Of a stretch of 64,000 nucleotides of DNA, positions 9,104 to 18,200 are shown piece after piece. Source of the DNA: Dehalococcoidia bacterium (lineage in GTDB: Bacteria > Chloroflexota > Dehalococcoidia > UBA2979); NCBI GenBank assembly GCA_009379925.1, contig WHSU01000011.1, positions 31,787 to 95,786 on the forward strand, written 5' to 3'. The translations under genes were made by a program, and so were the position numbers. Numbering within the stretch: the stretch's first letter is position 1; the number at the start of each line of letters is the position of its first letter. The notes below the pieces were generated by a model. That model ran no database searches. It saw only the letters and a list, made by a program, of their open reading frames with translations, and had not been told where the DNA came from.

Positions 9104-11863
9104 ATGCACCAACCTGACTTTAGCCCAGAACAGCGATCAAACTTTCTACAGCGCGTTACGGCCCATCCGGTCGGACGCCTCATCCTGCTGGGCGCGGCCC
9201 TGGCGCTCACGCTCTCTGTCCTCACCACGATGGCCGAAGCGGCCGGTCTGGTCGGCGGCACGCCCTTCGGGCGTCTGGTCGGCAACAACAGCTCTCACCC
9301 ACTCATGGTCAGCAACAACGCCGACCGTTCAGGCGCCTCCGGCCTGGACGGCGCGAGCCTCTCGGGCGATGTGTACATCTTCGTGACGCCTACCGAGGGC
9401 ATTCGTCAGGTGCGCTTCTACCTGGACGACCAGGAACGGGCCGGGAGCCCGCGCCAGGTCGAGAACGTGGCCCCGTACGACTTCGCGGCCACCGCCGACG
9501 ACGAAGAGGCGCACGCCTTCGATGCGGACGGCCTCGTCGACGGGGAGCACACCGTCACCGCCGAAGTAGAGACGATGGATGGGGAGGTCGCCCTGGCCGC
9601 GGCCACGTTCACGGTCGGCGTAGTGGAGCGCGCGATGGCGCAGGTCACGAGCGGAGGGGAGTTCCCCTTGCTCGTCAGTCGCTCGGAGGACCGTTCTGGT
9701 AGCGAGTTGCTCGACGGCTCGACGCAGGACGGCCAGATCTTCGTGTTCATCGAGCCGCAAGGCGTGAAGCGGGTCTACTTCTTCCTCGACAACGCGGACC
9801 AATCCGGCAGCGCGTTCCAGACTGAGAACCACAGCCCCTACGACTTCGCGGGCACCGTAGACGGCACTGGCAGCGCGCGCGCTTTCGACGCGTCCGCGCT
9901 CTCATCGGGTGAGCACACGATCAGTGCGCGGGTGGAAACGAGCGACGGGGCGTCGGTGGTGACCTCCGCAACCTTCAGCGTGGGCGAGGGTGGCGCGCCG
10001 AGCCCCAGCGCCACGCCCAGCGGTTCCCCAACCGCTACCGCAACCTCGGCGCCCGGCAGCCAGGAGGGGTCCGGCGACGGTTCTGACTGGGGTCTCGCTC
10101 TGAGCCAGGCCTCCAACCGCTCGACCCCCTCGGGCCTCGATGGGGCGACGGTCTCCGGAGAGATCTTCGTGTTCATCGCGCCGGACAGCGGGATCGGTCG
10201 CGTGCGATTCTTCGTGGACGACCCGGACCGGAAGGGGTCACCATACCTGACGGAGTACCAGCCGGCCTACGACCTGGCGGGGACCCTCGGGGGCGGTCGC
10301 GCCGCTCCTTTCGACGCCGACCAGCTCGGCGCCGGTAGCCACACCGTGACCGCCGAGATCGATCGCAAGTCCGGCGGCATGGAAGTGATCCACACCACCT
10401 TCACCGTGGGTGGATCGGACGGCGGGTCGGGCGGCGACACGCCCGATGGCACTCCGACGGCCACTCCCATCGGTATACCAACGAGCGGCGGACAGCAGCC
10501 ATCCGTCTCGGGCTCGGCCCCCAACGGCGCGGTGGAGGTCCGGCCCGGCGACAACGTCCAGTCGATGGTGAACAGCAAGCCGGGCGGCACGACGTTCTAC
10601 CTCGCGGCCGGCGTCCACCGGATGCAGAGCGTGGCACCGAAGGACGGCAACACGTTCATCGGGGCGCCCGGCGCCGCGATGCGAGGCTCGCGTGAGTTGA
10701 GTTCCTGGGACCGCGCTGGCTCCAACTGGGTCATCGGCGGCCAGACGCAGGAAGGGCGGCGCGTGGGTGCGTGCGAATTCCTGCCGAACGGGCAGCGCGA
10801 CACCATGTGTGTCTACCCGGAGCAGCTGTTCATCGACGGCGAGCGTCTGACGCAGGTGGGCAGCCTGAGCCAGCTCGGCTCAGGGAAGTGGTACTTCGAC
10901 TACGGCAGGGACCGGATCTACATAGCGGACAATCCCAGCGGACGGCTGGTCGAGACCAGCGTCACGGACATGGCCTTCTATGGCAATGCCCGCAACGTCA
11001 CGATTCGCGGCCTGGTCATCGAGCAGTACGCGAGCCCGGCACAGGTGGGGGCGCTCCAGGGCAAGGACGGCTCTGGCTGGGTCGTGGACGGTAACATCGT
11101 CCAGTACAACCACGGCGTGGGCATTCGTACCGGCACGGGGATGCAGGTCCTGAACAACACCGTGCTCCACCAGGGCCAGATTGGGATCACCGGCGCCGGG
11201 AGCGACGTCGTCGTCCAGGGTAACGAGATTGCCTACAACAACGAGTCGTTCTACAAGCCACGCTGGGAAGCCGGCGGGACGAAGTTCGTGAAGACTCGGA
11301 ACCTGGTGGTGCGCGACAATTACGTGCACCACAACACCGGCCCCGGCATCTGGACTGACATCGACAACGTTCACACGTTGTTCGAAGGCAATCGCGTGGA
11401 GTACAACACCGGCCAGGGCATCAAGCACGAGATCAGCTACGACGCCATCATTCGTGGAAACACCGCCCGCTTCAACGGCACCAACCACGATGTCTGGCTC
11501 TGGGGCGCGCAGATCCTGGTGCAGAACAGTCCAAACGTCGAGGTCTACAACAACACGGTGGTCGCCGGGGAGAGTGCGGGCGACGGAATCGCCGGCGTGA
11601 ACCAGGATCGAGGGACGGGCAGCCACGGCAAGTGGGAGCTGCGAAACCTCTGGGTGCATGACAACGACATCACGTACCTGGGCAACGGACAGAACTCGGG
11701 CGTCGCCGGGAACTGCGGGGACAACAACCGGTTCAGCGGAAACACCTACCGCGCCCCCAGGGACTATCAGGACAAGAACTGGTGGGAATGGTGTGGCCGG
11801 ACGAGCTTCGGCGGCCTCCAGAAGATCGGTCAGGAGGCCGGGGGGAATCTCCTCACCAACTGA
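9104..11863 (+). CDS. Secreted right-handed beta-helix protein with three N-terminal repeats
   Basis: A 919-residue exported protein. Residues 22-47 form a hydrophobic signal segment ending in AEA-A, a plausible signal peptidase site. Three homologous modules of about 107 residues follow (66-172, 188-294, 330-436), each with the pattern DRSG..LDG...G.I.VFI.P and ending EHTVTAEVE...TFTVG; Ser/Thr/Pro/Gly-rich linkers separate modules 2, 3 and the catalytic-like part. Residues 475-919 form a parallel beta-helix with an N-terminal GDNVQSMVNSKPGGTTFYLAAGVHR entry and Asn-rich coils (NNTVLHQGQIGITG, GNRVEYNTGQGIKHE). Related proteins are polysaccharide lyases, C5-epimerases or glycan-binding proteins. 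No C-terminal anchor is visible. Its placement after exopolysaccharide and PAPS genes suggests action on the exported polymer; the activity is not established. Confidence 0.8.
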   Translation: MHQPDFSPEQRSNFLQRVTAHPVGRLILLGAALALTLSVLTTMAEAAGLVGGTPFGRLVGNNSSHPLMVSNNADRSGASGLDGASLSGDVYIFVTPTEGIRQVRFYLDDQERAGSPRQVENVAPYDFAATADDEEAHAFDADGLVDGEHTVTAEVETMDGEVALAAATFTVGVVERAMAQVTSGGEFPLLVSRSEDRSGSELLDGSTQDGQIFVFIEPQGVKRVYFFLDNADQSGSAFQTENHSPYDFAGTVDGTGSARAFDASALSSGEHTISARVETSDGASVVTSATFSVGEGGAPSPSATPSGSPTATATSAPGSQEGSGDGSDWGLALSQASNRSTPSGLDGATVSGEIFVFIAPDSGIGRVRFFVDDPDRKGSPYLTEYQPAYDLAGTLGGGRAAPFDADQLGAGSHTVTAEIDRKSGGMEVIHTTFTVGGSDGGSGGDTPDGTPTATPIGIPTSGGQQPSVSGSAPNGAVEVRPGDNVQSMVNSKPGGTTFYLAAGVHRMQSVAPKDGNTFIGAPGAAMRGSRELSSWDRAGSNWVIGGQTQEGRRVGACEFLPNGQRDTMCVYPEQLFIDGERLTQVGSLSQLGSGKWYFDYGRDRIYIADNPSGRLVETSVTDMAFYGNARNVTIRGLVIEQYASPAQVGALQGKDGSGWVVDGNIVQYNHGVGIRTGTGMQVLNNTVLHQGQIGITGAGSDVVVQGNEIAYNNESFYKPRWEAGGTKFVKTRNLVVRDNYVHHNTGPGIWTDIDNVHTLFEGNRVEYNTGQGIKHEISYDAIIRGNTARFNGTNHDVWLWGAQILVQNSPNVEVYNNTVVAGESAGDGIAGVNQDRGTGSHGKWELRNLWVHDNDITYLGNGQNSGVAGNCGDNNRFSGNTYRAPRDYQDKNWWEWCGRTSFGGLQKIGQEAGGNLLTN
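9299..10411 (+). repeat. Three diverged tandem protein repeats
   Basis: Coding repeats at about 9299-9619, 9665-9985 and 10091-10411, one module of roughly 107 residues each. They share VYIFV/IFVFI strands, a conserved DRSG or NRST entry, PYDFA or AYDLA, and the closing HTVTAEVE / HTISARVE / HTVTAEID strand. They look like bacterial immunoglobulin-type or carbohydrate-binding folds and have diverged well beyond nucleotide identity, so the duplications are old. Confidence 0.75.
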
Positions 11864-11904
11864 GGTCCGCGAACGACGGAATCGACCTCGAGTGACCGCA
11901 CGGA

Positions 11905-11928
11905 CCGGCCCCTCCTCGGAGGGGCCGG
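11905..11928. terminator. Strong hairpin between convergent genes
   Basis: Perfect 11-bp inverted repeat (CCGGCCCCTCC and GGAGGGGCCGG, two bases between) 41 bases after the beta-helix stop and 35 bases from the convergent NUDIX stop. Tract quality is poor (CTTCGTCGT), but its position suits a bidirectional terminator. Confidence 0.6.
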
Positions 11929-11963
11929 CTTCGTCGTCCGGGTGCCGCCGTATCCGCCTGGCG

Positions 11964-12482
11964 TCAGGCGTCGTCCGAGGCGCGTCCCCCGATCGCCGCG
12001 GCGATCGCGTCCGCCGCTAGCACACCCAGATCGTGGCCCACGTTGCGGGCGTCGGCCCACTCGACCGCCAGGATCTCGAGGCTACAGCGAACGCTCTCCG
12101 GGCACTGCCCCGCCGCCAGCCGGCACTCGTAGGTGATCGCGATCCCTCGTGAGCTGGGGACTCGTTCGGATGGGTGCCGGCGGACCTGGAGGGGCCAGAC
12201 GACCTCCACGATGAGCCCCAGTTCCTCCCGGATCTCCCGCACGAGCGCCGCAGCCGGTTCCTCGCGGCCGTCCACCCAGCCACCCGGCAGACCCCACGGC
12301 CGGTGCGGGCGAAAGAGGTGTTCGGCCAGCAGCACCCGCCCGCCGTCGTCGAGGATCACGGCCAGCACACCCACCCTGTGCCGCGACACGAGGAGGTTCG
12401 AGGCCAGCACGAGTCCCCATTGCAGCGGCGGTAGCCGGCGAAGCAGCACGGCGGCCGGGCGACGGAGGTCCAGATGCGGCAT
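11964..12482 (-). CDS. NUDIX hydrolase
   Basis: A 172-residue NUDIX protein that hydrolyses a nucleoside diphosphate linked to another moiety. The Nudix box lies at residues 67-89 (GGWVDGREEP...REIREELGL), with all acidic metal ligands and the REXXEE core present. The start is ATG at 12482, 15 bases after the stop of the CysQ-like gene, so it is probably the third gene of the operon SLC13 transporter - cysQ - NUDIX. The substrate cannot be read from the sequence; in this context adenine nucleotides of sulfate metabolism or a nucleotide sugar are reasonable guesses. Confidence 0.88.
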   Translation of the reverse strand: MPHLDLRRPAAVLLRRLPPLQWGLVLASNLLVSRHRVGVLAVILDDGGRVLLAEHLFRPHRPWGLPGGWVDGREEPAAALVREIREELGLIVEVVWPLQVRRHPSERVPSSRGIAITYECRLAAGQCPESVRCSLEILAVEWADARNVGHDLGVLAADAIAAAIGGRASDDA

Positions 12483-12497
12483 CTCAGCGGCCGTCTC

Positions 12498-13286
12498 TCA
12501 GGCGCCGATCGTCCCCGATGCCGGCAGGCCGCGCGCGACAAAGTGAGGGTTCTCGAATCCCGGCTTGCCGTACGTCAGCGGCGTCCCGTCCAGGCGGGAC
12601 ACGCTGCCCCCAGCGGCGCCCAGCACCGCGTGTCCCGCCGCGATGTCCCACTCCATGGTGCGGCCGATCCGGGGATAGAGGTCCGCGCTCCCCTCGGCGA
12701 CCCGGCAAAGCTTCAGGGAGGACCCCGCGGACACCAGTTCTTTCACCTGGTAGTCCCGCAGGAACTCATCGGTGGCCTCATCCCGGTGGGAGCGGCTCGC
12801 GACCACCACCAGCCCCTCCGTCGAAGGCGTCCGGCAGGCGATGCGCTCCGGGGCGCCCTCGCCGCGACGCCGGTAGGCGGCCCCCGGCCCCGCGGCCCAG
12901 TAGGTCTCGTCCAGGGCGGGAAGGTGCACCACACCCAGCACGGGCTCACCGCCCTCGATGAGCGCGATGTTCACGGTGAACTCGCCGTTTCGGTTCACAA
13001 ACTCCCGCGTGCCGTCCAGCGGGTCGACCAGGATGAACGGGCCCTCGCCGACCTCGGGCGCCCCGCCCGCGGCCACCTGCTCTTCGGCGACGACCGCCAC
13101 GCCCGGCGCGAGCCGCTGGAGGCCCGCGAGGATGATCCGCTCGGCGCGCTCGTCAGCGTCCGTCACCGGCGACGTGTCGGCCTTGTCACGGACCTCGATG
13201 TCCCCCGCGTAGACGTCCAGGATCTCCCGTCCCGCATCCTCGGCCAGGGCGCAGAGCGCCGCTGCCAGTGACTCGCGCTCACCCAT
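12498..13286 (-). CDS. cysQ: 3'(2'),5'-bisphosphate nucleotidase (CysQ-like inositol-phosphatase family)
   Basis: Mg-dependent phosphatase of the inositol monophosphatase superfamily; CysQ members convert PAP, the by-product of PAPS-using enzymes, to AMP. The 262-residue chain shows the metal sites E68-E69 (VAEEQ), DPLDGT (88-93) followed directly by REFVNRNGEFTVNIALIE as in CysQ, and WDIAAGHAVLGAAGG near the end. ATG 13286 has GAGGAG about 8 bases upstream; an in-frame GTG at 13295 is a less likely start. It lies 51 bases after a putative anion transporter and is separated by one gene from the PAPS cluster, which supports the PAP role over inositol phosphate or histidinol phosphate. Confidence 0.88.
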   Translation of the reverse strand: MGERESLAAALCALAEDAGREILDVYAGDIEVRDKADTSPVTDADERAERIILAGLQRLAPGVAVVAEEQVAAGGAPEVGEGPFILVDPLDGTREFVNRNGEFTVNIALIEGGEPVLGVVHLPALDETYWAAGPGAAYRRRGEGAPERIACRTPSTEGLVVVASRSHRDEATDEFLRDYQVKELVSAGSSLKLCRVAEGSADLYPRIGRTMEWDIAAGHAVLGAAGGSVSRLDGTPLTYGKPGFENPHFVARGLPASGTIGA

Positions 13287-13337
13287 GGGACCCACTCCTC
13301 ACATCGAAACTGTCGCGGACGGCCGAACCCACGTCCG

Positions 13338-15146
13338 TCAGTCCACCGGCCAGATGATCGGCACCAGCATCACGACGATCACCACCACAAGGATCGTCAG
13401 CGGAAAACCGAGGCGCATGTAGTCCGTGAAACGGTAGCCGCCCGGGCCGTAGACCATGGTGTTCGTCTGGTAGCCCACGGGCGTGAGAAACGATGCCGAT
13501 GCGGAAATCGCGACCGAGATGGCCACGCCTCGAGGGTCGAGCCCCGCGACACTCGCCGTGGAGAGGGCGATCGGAAGGATCAGGACCGCCGCGGCGTTGT
13601 TCGTGATCATCTCCGTAACGACGATCGTCGTCAGGACGATGCCGAGGAGTACGCCTCGGTCGCCCAACCCGCTGAAGGCATCGACGAGTCCGGTTGCGAC
13701 CTGTGCGGCCAGCCCGGAACTTTCCATCGCCGCCGCCAGGCCGAAGGCGGAGGCGATGGTCACGATCACGTCCAGGTCGACCGATGTCCGGGCCTCGTTC
13801 GGCGTGAGCACCCCGCTGGCCACCAGCACGACCGCGCCGACGAGCGATGCCACGAGGATGGACACCAGCCCGACCGCCGAGGCGACGACGATCGCCGCGA
13901 TCGTGCTCACCACGATGACCGACTTCCCGAGGCGTCGGGGCTCCACCTGGTCCAGCCGCGAGATCAGCAGGAACTCGCGGCTGTCATACCAGCGGGCACG
14001 AAACCCGGGGTCGGCAAGCAACAGCAGCGTGTCCCCTACGCGCAGGCGCACCTCGCCCAGCTTGGCGTTGATGCGCTGACCCGAGCGGTGGATCGCGACG
14101 ACCGCGGCCTGGTAGCGGCTGCGGAACTCGGCTTCGCGCAGGGTCCGGCCGATCAGCGGGGACGTGACCCCCAACACCGCCTCGAAAAACGCCCCGCGCT
14201 CACGCTCGAAGTCCACGATGTGTTCTTCGTGCGTCGATGCCAGGCCGCGCATGCTGCGCAGGTCCAGCACGCGCTCCGCCCGGCCGACGAACCGCAGCAC
14301 GTCGTCGCCCCGGAGGGGGGTGGTGGGGGTGACGGGGAAGATCTGGTCGTCGCCACGGTCGATCTGCACCAGGAAGACATCCTGCAGGTGCCGCAGCCCG
14401 CCGGCCTCCACGGCCGCGCCGTCCAGGGGGCCTCCCGGTTCCACCACCATGTCGACGACAAACGAGCGGCTGTCCTCCCGGAACTCACGCCGCGCGGATC
14501 GGCGGTCGGGCAGCAAGACCGGGCTCAGGAAGATGAGGAGCAGGACGCCCAGCACCGCGACTGGCGCGCCGACCATCCCGATCTCGAACATCCCAATCGC
14601 GTCGAACCCCGATGCTTCGAGCTGACCGGAGACGACGATGTTCGTGGATGTCCCGATCACCGTGGCCGTCCCGCCGGCGATCGCCGCGAAGGAGAGCGGC
14701 ATCAGGAACCGCGAGGGCGGCAGCCCGTTCCGGTCGGCCCAGTTGGACACGGTGGGCGCCAGCATGGCGACGATTGGAGTGTTGTTCAGGACCGCCGAAC
14801 TGACCGCCGTCGGCGCCAGCAGCCGGGCTGCTGCCCGACGGTAGTTGCTCCCTGTCCCCAGCATGCTCCCGATCGCCGGGGCGAGTGCTCCCGTGCGCTC
14901 GGCGGCACGGGCTACCAGGTAGAGCGCGGCGACAGTGAACGGCGCCGGGTTGGAGAACCCCGCGAGCGCCTGTTCGGAGTCGATGACGCCGATGGTGAGC
15001 AGGACCACGACGGCGCCGAACATGGCAGCCGACGGCGGCAAACGGTCGCTCACGAGCAGGGCGACCGTCCCCACGGTAACGGCCAGCGTGATCCAAGCGT
15101 CGGTAGTCACTCGCTCGATGCTAAGCGAAGGCCCCGTCGCGGGCAT
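13338..15146 (-). CDS. SLC13/DASS-type permease with two TrkA-C domains
   Basis: Inner-membrane sodium-coupled anion transporter of 602 residues. N-terminal and C-terminal membrane halves carry the paired family motifs VLNNTPIVAMLAP and TEMITNNAAAVLILPIA. Between them lie two cytoplasmic RCK_C/TrkA-C domains (about residues 215-390) with PLDGAAVEAGGLRHLQDVFLVQI and SPLIGRTLREAEFRSRYQAAVVAIHR. Permeases with this layout include proven sulfate carriers and also transporters for other anions. The adjacent cysQ gene and nearby cysCDN make sulfate the best guess. The ATG at 15146 was chosen because hydrophobic sequence begins some 20 residues later and the preceding open frame is antisense to putA. 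The putA-like gene starts 97 bases away, divergently. Confidence 0.82.
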   Translation of the reverse strand: MPATGPSLSIERVTTDAWITLAVTVGTVALLVSDRLPPSAAMFGAVVVLLTIGVIDSEQALAGFSNPAPFTVAALYLVARAAERTGALAPAIGSMLGTGSNYRRAAARLLAPTAVSSAVLNNTPIVAMLAPTVSNWADRNGLPPSRFLMPLSFAAIAGGTATVIGTSTNIVVSGQLEASGFDAIGMFEIGMVGAPVAVLGVLLLIFLSPVLLPDRRSARREFREDSRSFVVDMVVEPGGPLDGAAVEAGGLRHLQDVFLVQIDRGDDQIFPVTPTTPLRGDDVLRFVGRAERVLDLRSMRGLASTHEEHIVDFERERGAFFEAVLGVTSPLIGRTLREAEFRSRYQAAVVAIHRSGQRINAKLGEVRLRVGDTLLLLADPGFRARWYDSREFLLISRLDQVEPRRLGKSVIVVSTIAAIVVASAVGLVSILVASLVGAVVLVASGVLTPNEARTSVDLDVIVTIASAFGLAAAMESSGLAAQVATGLVDAFSGLGDRGVLLGIVLTTIVVTEMITNNAAAVLILPIALSTASVAGLDPRGVAISVAISASASFLTPVGYQTNTMVYGPGGYRFTDYMRLGFPLTILVVVIVVMLVPIIWPVD

Positions 15147-15243
15147 CGGCGAAACCCTAAGAATGCCCGCGTCCCTCGCGAAGGCCGTCCGGCTGATAGC
15201 CTCGACGTGTCCCGGACGACCGAAGACGAGGGGTGTCCTGCCG

Positions 15244-18200
15244 ATGGCTGTCGCGTCCACCGCCGACCTCGAAGCCCGGGTGCAGGCCATCGGCCGGCGG
15301 CTTCTGGCGGATGCCGAGGCGTACCGGCCGGGGGCGGCCGAGCGCGTCGAGGACTGGCTGCTGGCGCGTGTGGTGGCCGACGAGCGGTTCCGTGGACGGC
15401 TGCTGCGGTACATGGACGTGCTGGCGTCGCTGGACCACGACCGCGGCGGCGGCGAGGCGAAGCGCCTGGCGGGGGAGTACTTCGATGAGGACTTCCCCGA
15501 GTTGCCGCGGGCGTTGCGATGGCTGATCCGCATCGCGCGGGACGACCTGCTCCCGGCGCCGCTGGTAGGCGAGACCGCGCGCCGCTCAGCGGAGATGTTC
15601 GCCCGACGCTTTATCACGCCGCCGGGTGAAGACACCGTACGCCGCACCATCGAGTACCTGGCGGGGCACGGCCGGACGCCATCGTTCGACCTGCTGGGTG
15701 AGGCGGTGCTGAGCGAGCGCGAGGCGGACGACTACCTCGAAGGCTACGTCGCCCTGCTGGAGCAGCTCGGACACGACCCGGCGGCACGACTGCGCACGCC
15801 CGGCGATGCGGCCGCGCTCCAGGTCTCCCTCAAGCTCTCGTCGCTCACGCATCATTTCACGCCGGTCGACGTCGAGGGTTCCGTGGCGCGCGTGCGTCCC
15901 CGGCTCGAGGCGATCCTCGAGGCCGCGGAGCGTGCCGGCGTGGGCATCACCGTCGACATGGAGCAGCACGAGCTGCGCGACCTCACGTGGGAGGTGTTTA
16001 CGCGCACCCTCGCGCCCGGTGAGCGCTTCGGAGCGTGGCCGGACGCCGGGATCGTGTTGCAGTCCTACCTGCGGGACGCCGAGGCGCAGGCGAGGTGGAC
16101 CGTCGACTTCGCCGAGCGCCGGGGGATACCGTTTCAGGTGCGGCTGGTGAAGGGCGCGTACTGGGACTACGAGACCATCGTCGCGGAGGCCAACCGCTGG
16201 GCGTCACCCGTGCTCACCGAGAAGGCGACGACCGACGCGCAGTTCGAGCGCCTCCTGCATCGCCTGATCGAGGCGCACCCCGCGATCCGCCTCGCCGTGG
16301 CCAGCCACAACGCGCGAGCGCACGCCGCGGCGCAGGCGATCGCAGAGGCGGCCGGGCTGCCCCCCACGGCAATCGAGCACCAGACGCTGTTCCGCACGGC
16401 GGAGGGCATCAGTCGCACGCTCGCGGAACAGGGATGGCCGGCGCGCGACTACGTGCCGGTCGGCGAACTGCTGCCTGGCATGGCGTACCTCGTGCGGCGC
16501 GTGCTCGAGAACTCCTCCCAGGCCGGGTTCCTGCTACAGAGCCGCAGCGGCGCCTCGCCCGAGGAGCTACTGGCGCCACCACTGCCGTCTGGCGTACCGC
16601 AACCGGTGACCGGCGAGCATGTGGCGGCCTTCGAGCGCTCGCCGGCGGCGCCGTGGTTCGACCGCGACTTCCGCGAGGCGTTCGAGGCCGCACTGCGAAA
16701 CACCCGCGCGGCGTGGGGCGAGCACCGGCCACTTCGTATCGCCGATGTCGAGGTACCCGGGCGGCGCGTCGAGGTCCACAGCCCCTCGCACCCCTCCGCG
16801 CCACCAGTCGGCACGGTCGACTTCGCCGGCGTAGCCGAGGCGTCCCGGGCCGTCGACGTCGCCCGCGGCGCCCGCGCGGCGTGGGTCGCCACGACGATCG
16901 AGGAGCGTGCCTTGATCCTCGAGCGAGCCGCCGACCTGCTGGAGGCACGCGGACACGAGTTCGCCGCGTGGCTGGTGCACGAGGGCGGCCGTGACCGCTC
17001 GGCGGCGTGGGGCGAGGTCGAGGAGGCGGCGGATTTCCTGCGCTGCTACGCGGGCGCCGCGCGCGACCTGCTGCGTAAGTACGAGCGTGACGTGGCGCCT
17101 CGAGGCGTGGTTGCGGTGATCCCACCGTGGAATTTCTCGCTCGCCATCCCGTGCGGCATGGCCGCGGCGGCGCTGGTGTGCGGAAACACCGTGTTGCTGA
17201 AGCCGGCGGAGCAGACGCCACTAATCGCCGGGCGGCTTGTCGACCTGCTGCACGAGGCAGGCGTGCCGCGGGACGCGCTGACCTACCTGCCCGGCGTGGG
17301 TGAAGAGGCCGGCAGCCGCCTGGTGGAGAGTCCCCACGTCGACATGGTCGCGTTCACGGGCTCCCGCGCCGTCGGCACGTGGATGCATGAGGCGGCGGCG
17401 CGCGTCCACCTCGAAGACGGAGGCTACAAAGCCGTCCTGACTGAGATGGGCGGGAAGAACCCGGTGATCGTGTTCGCCGACGCGGACCTCGACGAGTCCG
17501 TGGCCGGGGTCATCGAGTCGGCCTTCGGCCATGCCAACCAGAAGTGCTCGGCCGCCTCCCGCGTGTTCGTGGCGGCGCCGGGCTTCGACCGCTTCCGGCA
17601 GCGCCTGGCCGAGGCCGCCCGATCGCTGATCGTCGGACCGGCAGACGACCCGGCCACGGAGGTCAACCCGATCATCGACCGTGAGGCCTTCGACCGGCTG
17701 CACGGAGCGGCCGACCGAGCGCGCGAGGAGTGCGAGGTCGTCTTCGACGCGTTCTCGGCGCCGACAATGGCGTTGCAGGTGGGGCCCCTGATCGTCCAGT
17801 TGCCGCTCGACCAAGCGCTGTCAGCGGCCACCGCCACCGAGGAACTGTTCGGCCCGATCCTGGTGCTGGTGCCGTTCGACGACGTCGCCGACGTGTACGC
17901 CGCGGCGAACGGCACCGGCTACGGACTCACCTCGGGCGTCTTCTCGCGCAGCCCGGAGACGATCGAGGAGGCGGCCGCCGCCCTCGAGGCCGGGCATGTC
18001 TACGTCAACCGCCCGACCACCGCGGCGCGGCCGGGGATTGAGCCCTTCGGCGGAATGCATCTCTCCGGCACCGGACCGAAGGTTGGCCAGGCGGCGTACC
18101 TGTGGGCGTTCGTCCGGCGTACCGACGGCCCCCAGGACACACCCGACGACCTGGAGGTGCTGCGGCGGAGCGGTCGGGCGGAACTGTGGGCAAAGGACCA

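Noticed and set aside
12474..13271. 265-codon plus-strand frame opposite cysQ
   Set aside because: Shadow of the CysQ-like gene; no recognisable protein.
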